From an uncultured Bacteroides sp. (GTDB taxonomy: Bacteria > Bacteroidota > Bacteroidia > Bacteroidales > Bacteroidaceae), in the NCBI GenBank assembly GCA_900766005.1, contig CAAFTU010000110.1, positions 1-40,828 on the forward strand: DNA of 40,828 bases, written 5' to 3'. This document shows positions 1 to 7,177 of the stretch, one piece after another. The position numbers were made by a program, and so were the translations under genes. How positions within the stretch are numbered: position 1 is the first letter of the stretch; the number at the start of each line of letters is the position of its first letter. The notes beneath the pieces were generated by a model. The model saw nothing but the letters and a program-made list of their open reading frames with translations. It was not told the DNA's origin and did no database searches.

Positions 1-94
1 CAAGAGAAAAATATAGCGTAACGAACGCTTTTTCAGTCTGTTCGCTACGCTTTACTCAAATTTGCTATTCCGTTAGGTGTTTATTTTAAAAATA

Positions 95-155
95 AAACTG
101 AAACTGAAACAAACTAAAACTGAAATTGCAACTGACACAACTGACACAACTGATT
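95..155. repeat. TTTCAG-family simple repeat (copy 1)
   Basis: Irregular AAACTG/GAAAC units, changing at the right end to AACTGACAC units. The same unit in the opposite orientation recurs at 1281-1339, 6995-7140 and 11884-11922, all in intergenic DNA. Confidence 0.8.
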
Positions 156-247
156 GGCCGGACACATTCTTATGCCGTTTTCCCTTCTTTTTTTGTGTTT
201 TCAGAAAAAAACTGGCTCATGGTAGAATGGTGAGAAGATAATAATAG

Positions 248-255
248 TATATTTG
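248..255 (+). promoter_or_regulatory. -7 box for the 370 gene
   Basis: TATATTTG fits the Bacteroides -7 consensus TAnnTTTG. No clear -33 TTTG is seen. Transcription would start near 260, exactly where the tandem array begins. Confidence 0.55.
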
Positions 256-261
256 CTCCCG

Positions 262-359
262 AACTAAGATTCATACAAATGCACTAAAATTTATGCATAT
301 ACACTAAGATTTATACACTTTGAACTCAGACTTATACCTACGAACTAACTAACACTAAT
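262..359 (+). repeat. 20-bp tandem array filling the leader of the 370 gene
   Basis: Five imperfect units of about 20 bp start at 262, 283, 303, 323 and 343. Each opens with A(A)CTAA or A(A)CTCA followed by GATTTATAC-like sequence. The array runs from the expected transcription start to within 11 bases of the ATG. Confidence 0.75.
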
Positions 360-369
360 AAGAGAAATT

Positions 370-1080
370 ATGAACACAAAAACGATTTGTTTGGTATTAG
401 GTATGGCAGGTATGTTCCATGCGGCCTATGCCCAAAAGAAAGAAAATAAACAGGCGGAAATGTCCAACAGAATTTCCTTAGACGGTTCTTTGCTGTTGCA
501 AGGGAACAATCCGGCCTATGCAGTGAATTTGAATTATGCCCGTTTCTTCAACCGTTATCTGGGAGTAGCAGGAAGCATCGGTTTCCAGCATTGGTATATC
601 GACGACTACAAGCCTCAGTGGGAGGTTTCCGACCGCACCGGGCAGCTTTATCATCTGGATGGCGACAGCGATGAATTGCTTCATCTCACTTTCAGCATAG
701 GTCCGACGTTTCGGCTGCCGGTACTCACCTTGGGAAGGGAGCGAGATAGAATCCTTTCATGGGAATGTAGCCCAGCTTTTGCGCTGACTCTTCCCAACCG
801 GTCGTTTACTTACCAGCAGGAAGTCATGACTGACGGGCGTTGGCTTAAGAAAGAGGTCAGCGTGCGTAATCAAGGTGGGCAATGGCATTATTGGCAGCTG
901 AAGAACGCTATCACACTGCAGGTCGATGAGCTTCTCTTTTCTGTGGGGTATAGTTTTTCCAACCAGCATCCTTTCTCGTCCGTACAAAATATCCGCTTCG
1001 ACGGAAAGAACGTCAGTGCCTCCATACCGCATTACAGACTGGCTCATGAAATTTTCCTATCCGTGGGGTATAACTTTTAA
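370..1080 (+). CDS. Secreted outer-membrane beta-barrel-like protein
   Basis: A 236-residue protein of unknown function. It has a signal peptide (about residues 1-21, ending AYA before QKK), then alternating hydrophobic/polar strands rich in aromatic residues (YARFFNRYLGVAGSIGF; LFSVGYSFS) and a terminal strand IFLSVGYNF ending in Phe, as in outer-membrane barrels exported by the BAM machinery. The size suits an 8- to 10-stranded barrel. It stands alone on the plus strand with its own promoter and a hairpin 40 bases past the stop. No ligand or partner can be inferred. The start is fixed by the signal peptide. Confidence 0.75.
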   Translation: MNTKTICLVLGMAGMFHAAYAQKKENKQAEMSNRISLDGSLLLQGNNPAYAVNLNYARFFNRYLGVAGSIGFQHWYIDDYKPQWEVSDRTGQLYHLDGDSDELLHLTFSIGPTFRLPVLTLGRERDRILSWECSPAFALTLPNRSFTYQQEVMTDGRWLKKEVSVRNQGGQWHYWQLKNAITLQVDELLFSVGYSFSNQHPFSSVQNIRFDGKNVSASIPHYRLAHEIFLSVGYNF

Positions 1081-1118
1081 CCTGTTGTAAATATCAGAAA
1101 ATGAATTTGTTAGTGCTT

Positions 1119-1152
1119 TGCGTCAAGCCTCTGTAAAAGTTGGCTTGACGCA
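1119..1152 (+). terminator. Hairpin after the 370 gene
   Basis: Perfect 11-bp stem (1119-1129 with 1142-1152), 12-base loop. No T-run follows, so it may be a 3'-end stabiliser rather than a classic terminator. Confidence 0.45.
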
Positions 1153-1166
1153 GCCCTCACAACCTC

Positions 1167-1197
1167 TTTGTTGTTATCAGATTTTGCCTTATATTTG
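1167..1197 (+). promoter_or_regulatory. Consensus promoter with no recognisable gene
   Basis: TTTG (1167-1170), 19-base spacer, TATATTTG (1190-1197): a full match to the Bacteroides housekeeping consensus. It points into the intergenic region. Confidence 0.7.
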
Positions 1198-1280
1198 CAG
1201 CAGTGATGAAAACAGACTTCTTTTTCTTTATCTTTTCTTTTCCTCAAGCCTGTTTTCGTACATGTATTTTGTTATGCTGC

Positions 1281-1339
1281 TGTTTCAGTTTCAGTTTGTT
1301 TCAGCTGTTTCAGTTTCAGTTTCAGTTGTTTCAGTTTCG
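1281..1339. repeat. TTTCAG-family simple repeat (copy 2)
   Basis: Repeated TTTCAG/TTTCAGTTTG units inside the candidate small transcript, orientation opposite to the copy at 95-155. Confidence 0.85.
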
Positions 1340-1464
1340 AAAATCCTTTTTCAGGAGCTGTATTGGATTTATGCTTTGACAAAATCCGGTTTTATAAATT
1401 AGGCTTTATAAATAAGTCTATAAATCAATTTATAAATCAGGGCTTTTGCTTATATAAAAAGAGA

Positions 1465-1509
1465 CCCCTGCTGCCTTGTCGGTTCACACCGGCGCTGAGG
1501 CAGCAGGGG
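1465..1509. terminator. Strong bidirectional terminator
   Basis: Perfect 11-bp stem of CCCCTGCTGCC (1465-1475) and its complement (1499-1509), with a smaller hairpin in the loop. ATTTTTG follows on plus. TCTCTTTTTATATA follows on minus, so it also ends the susD-like transcript. Confidence 0.85.
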
Positions 1510-1555
1510 ATTTTTGATGTGTGTGTTTTATTTATTGATTTATTTATTCCATTGT

Positions 1556-2935
1556 TTATTTATTGATATCAGGGTTTAGCAAGGATTCAGCTTGCGGGAT
1601 GGGCCAGATGTATCCGCTGCTTTGAGGAGAAGTAACCTTCTTGCCGCGCACAAAGTTCTCGCCTCTTCTCAGGATATCGATGCCGCGCAATCCCTCGCCG
1701 ATGAATTCCAGGCGACGTTCCTTGTAGATGGCCTGTTTCAGCGCATCGCCGCTCAGCGCGTCGATATTCAGTTTATCCTTGTCGGCAGCCAAGGAGCGGT
1801 GGCGCACCTGCTTCAAGTAATCCTTGGCCTGTGCTTCTCCATCCGATGTGTTGGCATAACATTCGGCCAGGTTGAGCAGCGTTTCGGCATAGCGGAAGAT
1901 GGGCACCCAGTCGAGCTTGGTGCGTACGTCGGTGAATTTCGCCAATGTTTCGTCTTCCGTCTTGAACGACATACGTTTGTCGTCGGCCAGGCTGTAGTTG
2001 GCTTCGGCCATGATACCATTCTCCAGGTCAATTTTCAGAATCTTGGGGTCGGTGTAGTATTCGGCCAGTCCCTGCTGCGTGTTGGGCGTATTGTTGGTAG
2101 CCATGGGCAGCGAGAAAATCGTTTCTGTGGTGTAATAGGGCGTCTTAAACAGCGTGGTAACGTCGCTCACCAGCTCGTATCCCTTCACTGCTTCGCCTTC
2201 CTTGATGGCCGCTTCCCAGTTGCCTAAAGCCATGTTTACGCGCATCTTCAGCATGTGGGCAGCCCCTTTGGTGGCGCGTGTAGTGCCCGCTTCCGTTGCC
2301 GTTCCGTCAGGCAGCGCCTGCAGGTCCTGGAGGTCGGCCAGCACCTGGTTGTACACCTGTTCCACGGTAGAGCGCGGCATAGCATTGCCTTCTCCGCCTT
2401 TCTGCGCAGTGAGGCGCAAGGGCACCGACTTTGCATCGGGTTTCAGCAGATAGGGCTGAGCGTAGAGGTTGTTGAGGTAGTAGTAGCACAGCGCGCGGAT
2501 GAACTGCGCTTCGGCCTTGAACTGTGCATACTTGTCGCCCAGCACTTCCTTACCTCCTTCGATGCCTTCGAGGAAGAGGTTGATGTTGTTGATCGTAGCG
2601 TAGGCATTGGTCCAGGTTGTGGTGTTCTCGGTGGATACGGGGCTCACGTTCATCGTGTAGGTTTCATAGAGCGTGCTCAGGTTGCCCGACACATTGCTGA
2701 TATCCTCACCGCGCTGGTCGAACACAAGATAAGTTTTACCGCCCATAAACGATTCCTCTTCTGTGTTTTTGAGAGAACCATACAGTCCCAGCAGGGTAGC
2801 TTCCATGCGTTCTGCAGAGATGTAGATATCTTCTTCTCCGATATAGAGCGGAGGGTCCTGGTCAAGAAAACTGCTGCTGCATCCTGCGCTGAGCAGGGCA
2901 GCCAATACAAACGAAGCAATATATTTCTTTTTCAT
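1556..2935 (-). CDS. SusD/RagB-family nutrient-binding lipoprotein
   Basis: A 459-residue surface lipoprotein that caps the SusC-type barrel and binds glycan before import. It has a lipoprotein signal peptide with lipobox LSAGC (Cys19), an N-terminal helical TPR-like half, and the usual SusD C-terminal features (FRYAETLLNLAECYAN; YKERRLEFIGEGLRGIDILRRGE; YIWPIP near the end). At 459 residues it is shorter than many SusD proteins (500-600). It lies 200 bp downstream of the susC-like gene on the same strand, presumably one operon with a hairpin between them. No sigma/anti-sigma or hybrid two-component gene is next to it, so the inducing glycan cannot be named. The motif ATCAATAAATAAA at its 3' end is repeated 25 bases past the stop. 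Confidence 0.95.
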   Translation of the reverse strand: MKKKYIASFVLAALLSAGCSSSFLDQDPPLYIGEEDIYISAERMEATLLGLYGSLKNTEEESFMGGKTYLVFDQRGEDISNVSGNLSTLYETYTMNVSPVSTENTTTWTNAYATINNINLFLEGIEGGKEVLGDKYAQFKAEAQFIRALCYYYLNNLYAQPYLLKPDAKSVPLRLTAQKGGEGNAMPRSTVEQVYNQVLADLQDLQALPDGTATEAGTTRATKGAAHMLKMRVNMALGNWEAAIKEGEAVKGYELVSDVTTLFKTPYYTTETIFSLPMATNNTPNTQQGLAEYYTDPKILKIDLENGIMAEANYSLADDKRMSFKTEDETLAKFTDVRTKLDWVPIFRYAETLLNLAECYANTSDGEAQAKDYLKQVRHRSLAADKDKLNIDALSGDALKQAIYKERRLEFIGEGLRGIDILRRGENFVRGKKVTSPQSSGYIWPIPQAESLLNPDINK

Positions 2936-2958
2936 ACTTTCAAATCTTTTTTGTGAGT

Positions 2959-2988
2959 GAGCCTGCGGGGAATGGCCCGCACAGGCTC
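2959..2988 (-). promoter_or_regulatory. Hairpin between susC-like and susD-like genes
   Basis: Outer 5-bp stem (2959-2963/2984-2988) and inner 6-bp stem (2964-2969/2976-2981) separated by a two-base bulge. It lies 24 bases before the susD-like ATG and has no T-run. Its probable role is to protect or separate segments of the susCD message (inference). Confidence 0.5.
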
Positions 2989-3012
2989 AGGGTTTTATTC
3001 TTTTTGATTCAC

Positions 3013-3117
3013 TTTCTTTCGGAGTGAAGGTTCGCTTCTTCCGTAGCTGATTCTTCCGGAATGAAGGTCCGCTTCTTCCGATAGCTGATTCTTTCGGAGA
3101 AGGTTCGCTTCTTTCCG
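3013..3117. repeat. Three-copy 37-bp array in the susC-susD spacer
   Basis: Imperfect units at 3013-3049, 3050-3087 and 3088-3117, each containing TTCGCTTCTTCCG-like sequence flanked by CTTTCGGA. They directly follow the susC-like stop (minus strand) and have no open frame. Confidence 0.75.
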
Positions 3118-3134
3118 AGAGGCTGGCTGCTTGC

Positions 3135-6100
3135 TTAGAACGACAGGTTCACACCGAAAGTGTATGTGCGAGCCTGAGGCAATGTGTTCTTGTCCACACC
3201 CGGAGAGAGCACAACAGCCTGCCCCTTCGTGTTGGACATCACCTCGGGGTCCATGCCGCTATAGCCGGTGATGACAAACAGGTTCTGTGCCTGTGCATAG
3301 ACTCTCAGTTTGCTGATGCCGATAGCCTTGGCCCACTTCTTGGTGTTGAACGTGTAGCCCAGCGAGATGTTCTTCAGACGCAGATAGTCGCCCTTTTCCA
3401 CCCAGTCGCTCAGCGCCATGGCCGAACCGTTGGAGTAGTTGTCGCCATATACAGGGAGCGCATACATCGCATCTTTGCGTTCGGGCGTCCAGTAATTGCC
3501 CAGCACTTCCTTCGAGTTGCTCCAGTAGCGCATATCACTCACTGTGGCTTTCGTACCGTTGTAGATCTTGTTTCCGCCAGAGAACTGGAAGAAGATGGAG
3601 AGGTCGAAGCCTTTGTATTCAAAGTAGTTGCTCCATCCGCCATACCAGGTGGGCAGGGTGTTGCCGCTGATGACCGGCTTCAGTTCGCCTTCGTAGGCAG
3701 AGCCGTCTTCGTGAATCCAGCCCGAGTCGGTGGTGTAGTCGAACAGCAGCTTCTCGCCTTCGGGGCTGTAGAAGATACGGCGGCCCGTTTCGCGGTCGAT
3801 GCCTCCGGTGGGGTAAGTGTAGAGCTGTCCGATGCTCTTGCCCACCACGGTGATGTTGTTGTTTTCGAGTTTCTGTTCATCCCATCCCAAGATGTTCTCC
3901 ACGCCGCCTGCCAGCGCCAGCACCTTGTTCTTGGTGGTGGTGATGTTGAAGCTTGAATTCCATTTAAACGGACCGTCCTTGAAGATGTCGGCCGAGAGGG
4001 TGAACTCGATACCCTTGTTTTCCATCTTTCCGGCGTTGGTGGTGAGGATGTTGCCCGGCAGACCTTTTGAGGGGGCTTGGGGAACTTCCAGAATCAAGTC
4101 GGATGATTTGGTGTAGTAATAGTCGAAGTCCACGTTGATGCGGCCCAGCAGCTGTGCGCTGAAACCGATGTCATACTTCTCCGACGATTCCCACTTCAGG
4201 TTGGGGTCGGCAATCTGCTTGATGAAATACGTACCGTTGTTTCCGTAGTAGTACGAGTTGTAGTACGATTTGGAAGCATAGGCTGCGATGTTGGTGTTAC
4301 CCACCACGCCGTAGCTGCCCTTCAGCTTGAAATCGTCTACATACGCCTTCAGCGGTTCGAAGAACGTCTCTTCCGACACACGCCATGCAGCCGATACACC
4401 GCCAAAGTTACCCCAGCGGTTCTTCGGGCTCAAGGCAGAGAATCCGTCGCGGCGGTAGTTCACCGACAGCATGTATTTTGAAGCATAATCGTAGTTGATG
4501 CGTCCGAAGTAAGACACCATAGAGGTGGTTTCCTCATCTCCGCCGCCGTTGGCATTGGTGAACGGGCCTTCAAACTGGGTAAACTTGTTGTCGGTGAGTC
4601 CGTAGCGTTCGCCAAACCAGTATTTCTTGTGAGTCTCAGTGGCTTCCATACCTGCCAGCAGGTTGAAGTTGTGGTTGCCTAATGAGAAGGCATAGGTAGC
4701 CGTATTGGTCCATGTCCATACATTGTTTTTGGCTGCCACGTTGAACGCATACCCCTTTTGGTTCACCCCGTCGCCATGTAGCGGAGAGCGGAAGTTGCGG
4801 TTTTCCACGTCCGAAAAGTCGATGCTGTATTGCGTTTTCAGCACCAGTCCCTTGAAGGGAGTCAGCTCACCGAAGAAGCTGGAGATGATGCGGGTCACGT
4901 CCACCGAAGTACCGTTGCCGATGTTCAGCAGGGCAGCAGGATTGGAGAAGGTGCTATACACCGCATTCGGTCCGTAGCCCAATCCCTTCTGGTCATAGTA
5001 AGGGGTGCCGTCTTCGTTGAAAGCCGGGATGTTGGGCGCATTGATGAGCGCCATGCGCGGGAAGCCGCCCACTGAGAAGTTCGACCCGTTGCGCGCCGTA
5101 TCAGTCTGCTTGGTGGTGCTGGAAGCCACATTGCCGTTGAAACCCAGCTTCAGCCAGTCGGTAGCCTTCACCGTGAGGTTGGCCTTACCGCCCAAGCGTT
5201 TGTAGTCATCGCCCTTCACGATACCCTTCTGCGTGTTGTAGTTGGCCGATACATAATACTGCACACGTTCTGTACCGCCGTTGGCCGACACCGTCTGTCC
5301 TTGCGTAAATCCGCTTTGGAACGCCGTCTTGCTCCAGTCAGTATCAATCACGTTGCCTTTTGAGTCGGTCATCAGGTTGAACACCTTATCGCCCCATACA
5401 GAGGGAGTGAAGCCCATTCCGGGGAGTTCGGAAGCGATGTCGGTGCCGTAGGCGTTGCGCAGCGCCATGTTCTTGAAGTCCACATACTCGCGTGCATTCA
5501 TCATGTCGATGAATTTCGTCTTGTTGGAGAAACCCACATAGCCGTCGTAGGTCACTGTCACCTTGCCTTCTTTTCCGCTTTTGGTGGTGATGAGCACCAC
5601 ACCGTTGGCCGCACGCGAACCGTAGAGGGCGGCAGCGGCTGCGTCTTTCAGCACGTCAATCGAAAGGATGTCGGCGGGGTTGATGTCGGCCAAGGCGTTG
5701 GCGTTGCCTATGCCGTTAGCCAGGTCGCCCGTCTGGATGGGTACACCGTCTACTACGTAGAGCGGACTGGTGCCGGAGGTGATGGAGTTGACACCGCGGA
5801 TGTGAACTACCGGTGCCTGACCCACACCTGCCGAAGGAGTAGTTACGCTCATACCTGAAGCACGTCCTTGCAACATCTGGTCGAAGCTGCTGCTGGGCAC
5901 ATCTTTCAGTGCATTGGCGCGCACGGAAGAAACGGAAGCCGTGAGTGAGCTGGCTTTCTGTGTGCCGTATGCCACTACCACTACCTCGTCAATCTGCTGT
6001 GCGTCGGGAACCAATGTGATATTCATCTGCGGCTTCACAGCCACCTCCTGTGTCTGCATGCCGATATAAGATACCACCAATGTCTTGGCCGATTCCGGCA

Positions 6101-6296
6101 CGTTGGGCAAATTGAAATTACCATCAATATCGGTGATGGTACCGATTTGCGTTCCTTTCACTAGCACAGATGCGCCTACTACAGGCAGCCCGTCTTCGGC
6201 AGAAATCACAACACCTGCGACTTTCTGGCTCTGGGCGGAAACTAGTCCGATATTAAAAAACCAACAGACTAGTAATAACATTAACTCTCTTCTCAT
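3135..6296 (-). CDS. SusC/RagA-family TonB-linked outer-membrane transporter
   Basis: A 1053-residue TonB-dependent channel that imports glycan fragments handed over by the SusD partner. Signal peptide (1-22, ending VSAQ), a carboxypeptidase-regulatory-like domain (about 25-105, GVVISAEDGLPVVGASVLVKG), the SusC-type motif DEVVVVAYGTQ (about 102-112), a plug domain (about 115-235, with VHIRGVNSITSGTSPLYVVDG and SIDVLKDAAAAALYGSRAANGVV), then a barrel ending TFGVNLSF with terminal Phe. Length is normal. On the minus strand a -7 box (TAACTTTG) lies 57 bases upstream of the ATG. With the following susD-like gene it forms a minimal uptake pair; the neighbouring GH3 enzyme may belong to the same locus, although it has its own terminator and promoter. 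Confidence 0.97.
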   Translation of the reverse strand: MRRELMLLLVCWFFNIGLVSAQSQKVAGVVISAEDGLPVVGASVLVKGTQIGTITDIDGNFNLPNVPESAKTLVVSYIGMQTQEVAVKPQMNITLVPDAQQIDEVVVVAYGTQKASSLTASVSSVRANALKDVPSSSFDQMLQGRASGMSVTTPSAGVGQAPVVHIRGVNSITSGTSPLYVVDGVPIQTGDLANGIGNANALADINPADILSIDVLKDAAAAALYGSRAANGVVLITTKSGKEGKVTVTYDGYVGFSNKTKFIDMMNAREYVDFKNMALRNAYGTDIASELPGMGFTPSVWGDKVFNLMTDSKGNVIDTDWSKTAFQSGFTQGQTVSANGGTERVQYYVSANYNTQKGIVKGDDYKRLGGKANLTVKATDWLKLGFNGNVASSTTKQTDTARNGSNFSVGGFPRMALINAPNIPAFNEDGTPYYDQKGLGYGPNAVYSTFSNPAALLNIGNGTSVDVTRIISSFFGELTPFKGLVLKTQYSIDFSDVENRNFRSPLHGDGVNQKGYAFNVAAKNNVWTWTNTATYAFSLGNHNFNLLAGMEATETHKKYWFGERYGLTDNKFTQFEGPFTNANGGGDEETTSMVSYFGRINYDYASKYMLSVNYRRDGFSALSPKNRWGNFGGVSAAWRVSEETFFEPLKAYVDDFKLKGSYGVVGNTNIAAYASKSYYNSYYYGNNGTYFIKQIADPNLKWESSEKYDIGFSAQLLGRINVDFDYYYTKSSDLILEVPQAPSKGLPGNILTTNAGKMENKGIEFTLSADIFKDGPFKWNSSFNITTTKNKVLALAGGVENILGWDEQKLENNNITVVGKSIGQLYTYPTGGIDRETGRRIFYSPEGEKLLFDYTTDSGWIHEDGSAYEGELKPVISGNTLPTWYGGWSNYFEYKGFDLSIFFQFSGGNKIYNGTKATVSDMRYWSNSKEVLGNYWTPERKDAMYALPVYGDNYSNGSAMALSDWVEKGDYLRLKNISLGYTFNTKKWAKAIGISKLRVYAQAQNLFVITGYSGMDPEVMSNTKGQAVVLSPGVDKNTLPQARTYTFGVNLSF

Positions 6297-6352
6297 AAAC
6301 TTTCTCTTAAGTTTGAATTACATTTATTACTTTTACTCTTTTGAATCGATTA

Positions 6353-6360
6353 CAAAGTTA
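6353..6360 (-). promoter_or_regulatory. -7 box for the susC-like gene
   Basis: On the minus strand TAACTTTG matches TAnnTTTG. No good TTTG lies at -33, which suits a promoter needing an activator (inference). Confidence 0.5.
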
Positions 6361-6854
6361 GTGTGAATTATCTAATAATCTATCATAAAGTTGCACGAAA
6401 AACAGGAAATATATCATAACGGTAGTTTTGGGTGTTAAAATATGCTTCTCTTGTTCAGAATATGTATGGTTATGTAAACTTTTGGCAAATAATTGTATCA
6501 TTTTGCAAAATGATAAACGACTTTCATTTTGCTGTATAGTTAAAATTTAACATCCTAAAGTGTTAAATTGAACATTTATTTTAGATTTTTTCTATCTAAA
6601 AGGATGAATTTGCGCTGATTTTATTTTTTTATTTTTATTTCTACCTTTCTAAAGTGTGATAAAATCTGTGTAAAAACGGGCTTGTTTTGTGATAAATTGT
6701 AATATAGACTTTGTGTTTTGCTATAGTGTGTCTGTTTGTCTTGAGGTGAATTTAATTGTGTCGAAGTGAATTGGATTGCTGAAACATTATCTTTACAAAA
6801 AGGAAGGGAGAGTGGGAGGGCGTATTGCATATTGGCAAGCAGTGGGGAGGTTTC

Positions 6855-6921
6855 AGGGGCAGTATGCTGTTTTTTGGGGGGAAGAGTAGGATTTAGGGGC
6901 AGTATGCTGTTTTTTTTGGGG
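6855..6921. repeat. Tandem 40-bp duplication
   Basis: AGGGGCAGTATGCTG followed by T(6-8) and G(4-5) occurs at 6855-6879 and 6895-6921, with a period of 40 bp. The copies differ mainly in T-run length. Confidence 0.85.
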
Positions 6922-6941
6922 TATATCTATATTTATATAAT

Positions 6942-6981
6942 AAAAGGTAATGGAGTATAGTGTAATGCTCCACTACCTTTT
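6942..6981 (-). terminator. Terminator of the GH3 gene
   Basis: 14-bp stem with a single mismatch (6942-6955 with 6968-6981), 12-base loop. On minus the stem ends in CCTTTT and continues ATTATATAAATATAG. It lies about 200 bp beyond the GH3 stop. Confidence 0.75.
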
Positions 6982-6994
6982 GTAGTTTGTTCTT

Positions 6995-7140
6995 GGTTGA
7001 ATCAGTTGAATCAGTTGTGACAGTTGAATCAGTTGATTTGATTGATCCAATGAAGTCGCTTGCTTCAATTGTTTCAGTTTGTTTCAGTTTCAGTTTGTTT
7101 CAGTTTCAGTTTGTTTCAGTTTCAGTTTGTTTCAGTTTTT
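6995..7140. repeat. TTTCAG-family simple repeat (copy 3, longest)
   Basis: The left part is TGAATCAGT-type units (6995-7037). The right part is regular GTTTCAGTTTCAGTTT units (7072-7137). It lies in the GH3 3' untranslated region, 38 bases after the stop. Confidence 0.9.
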
Positions 7141-7177
7141 ATTTTTGAAACACATGTCTTTTTGCTTTTCAACTTTT

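Larger units (their letters stand above)
1..369. other. Left-edge intergenic region
   Basis: No gene is visible. The stretch holds a 12-bp near-perfect hairpin (15-26 with 40-51, one mismatch), a TTTCAG-family repeat, a -7 promoter box and a 20-bp tandem array leading to the ATG at 370. The hairpin has no T-run on the plus strand, so it may or may not terminate a gene lying left of the window. Confidence 0.6.
1203..1515 (+). ncRNA. Candidate small transcript
   Basis: A transcript of about 310 nt is predicted from the consensus promoter at 1167-1197 and the strong hairpin at 1465-1509 followed by ATTTTTG. It contains one small frame (1206-1379, 57 residues: MKTDFFFFIFSF, then Phe/Gln-rich residues encoded by the TTTCAG repeat). 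That composition argues against a real protein but does not exclude a short hydrophobic peptide. No known RNA family is recognised. Confidence 0.3.
6297..7177. other. 880-bp gene-free region between the susC-like and GH3 genes
   Basis: AT-rich, with no credible coding frame. From left to right it holds the susC-like leader and promoter, about 400 bp without recognisable features, a TATCTTTA box on plus (6788-6795), a 40-bp direct duplication, a bidirectional hairpin terminator, and the longest TTTCAG-family repeat. Confidence 0.6.

Noticed and set aside
1118..1402. 94-codon open frame
   Set aside because: Mostly Phe/Ser/Val from the TTTCAG repeat and crosses the consensus promoter.
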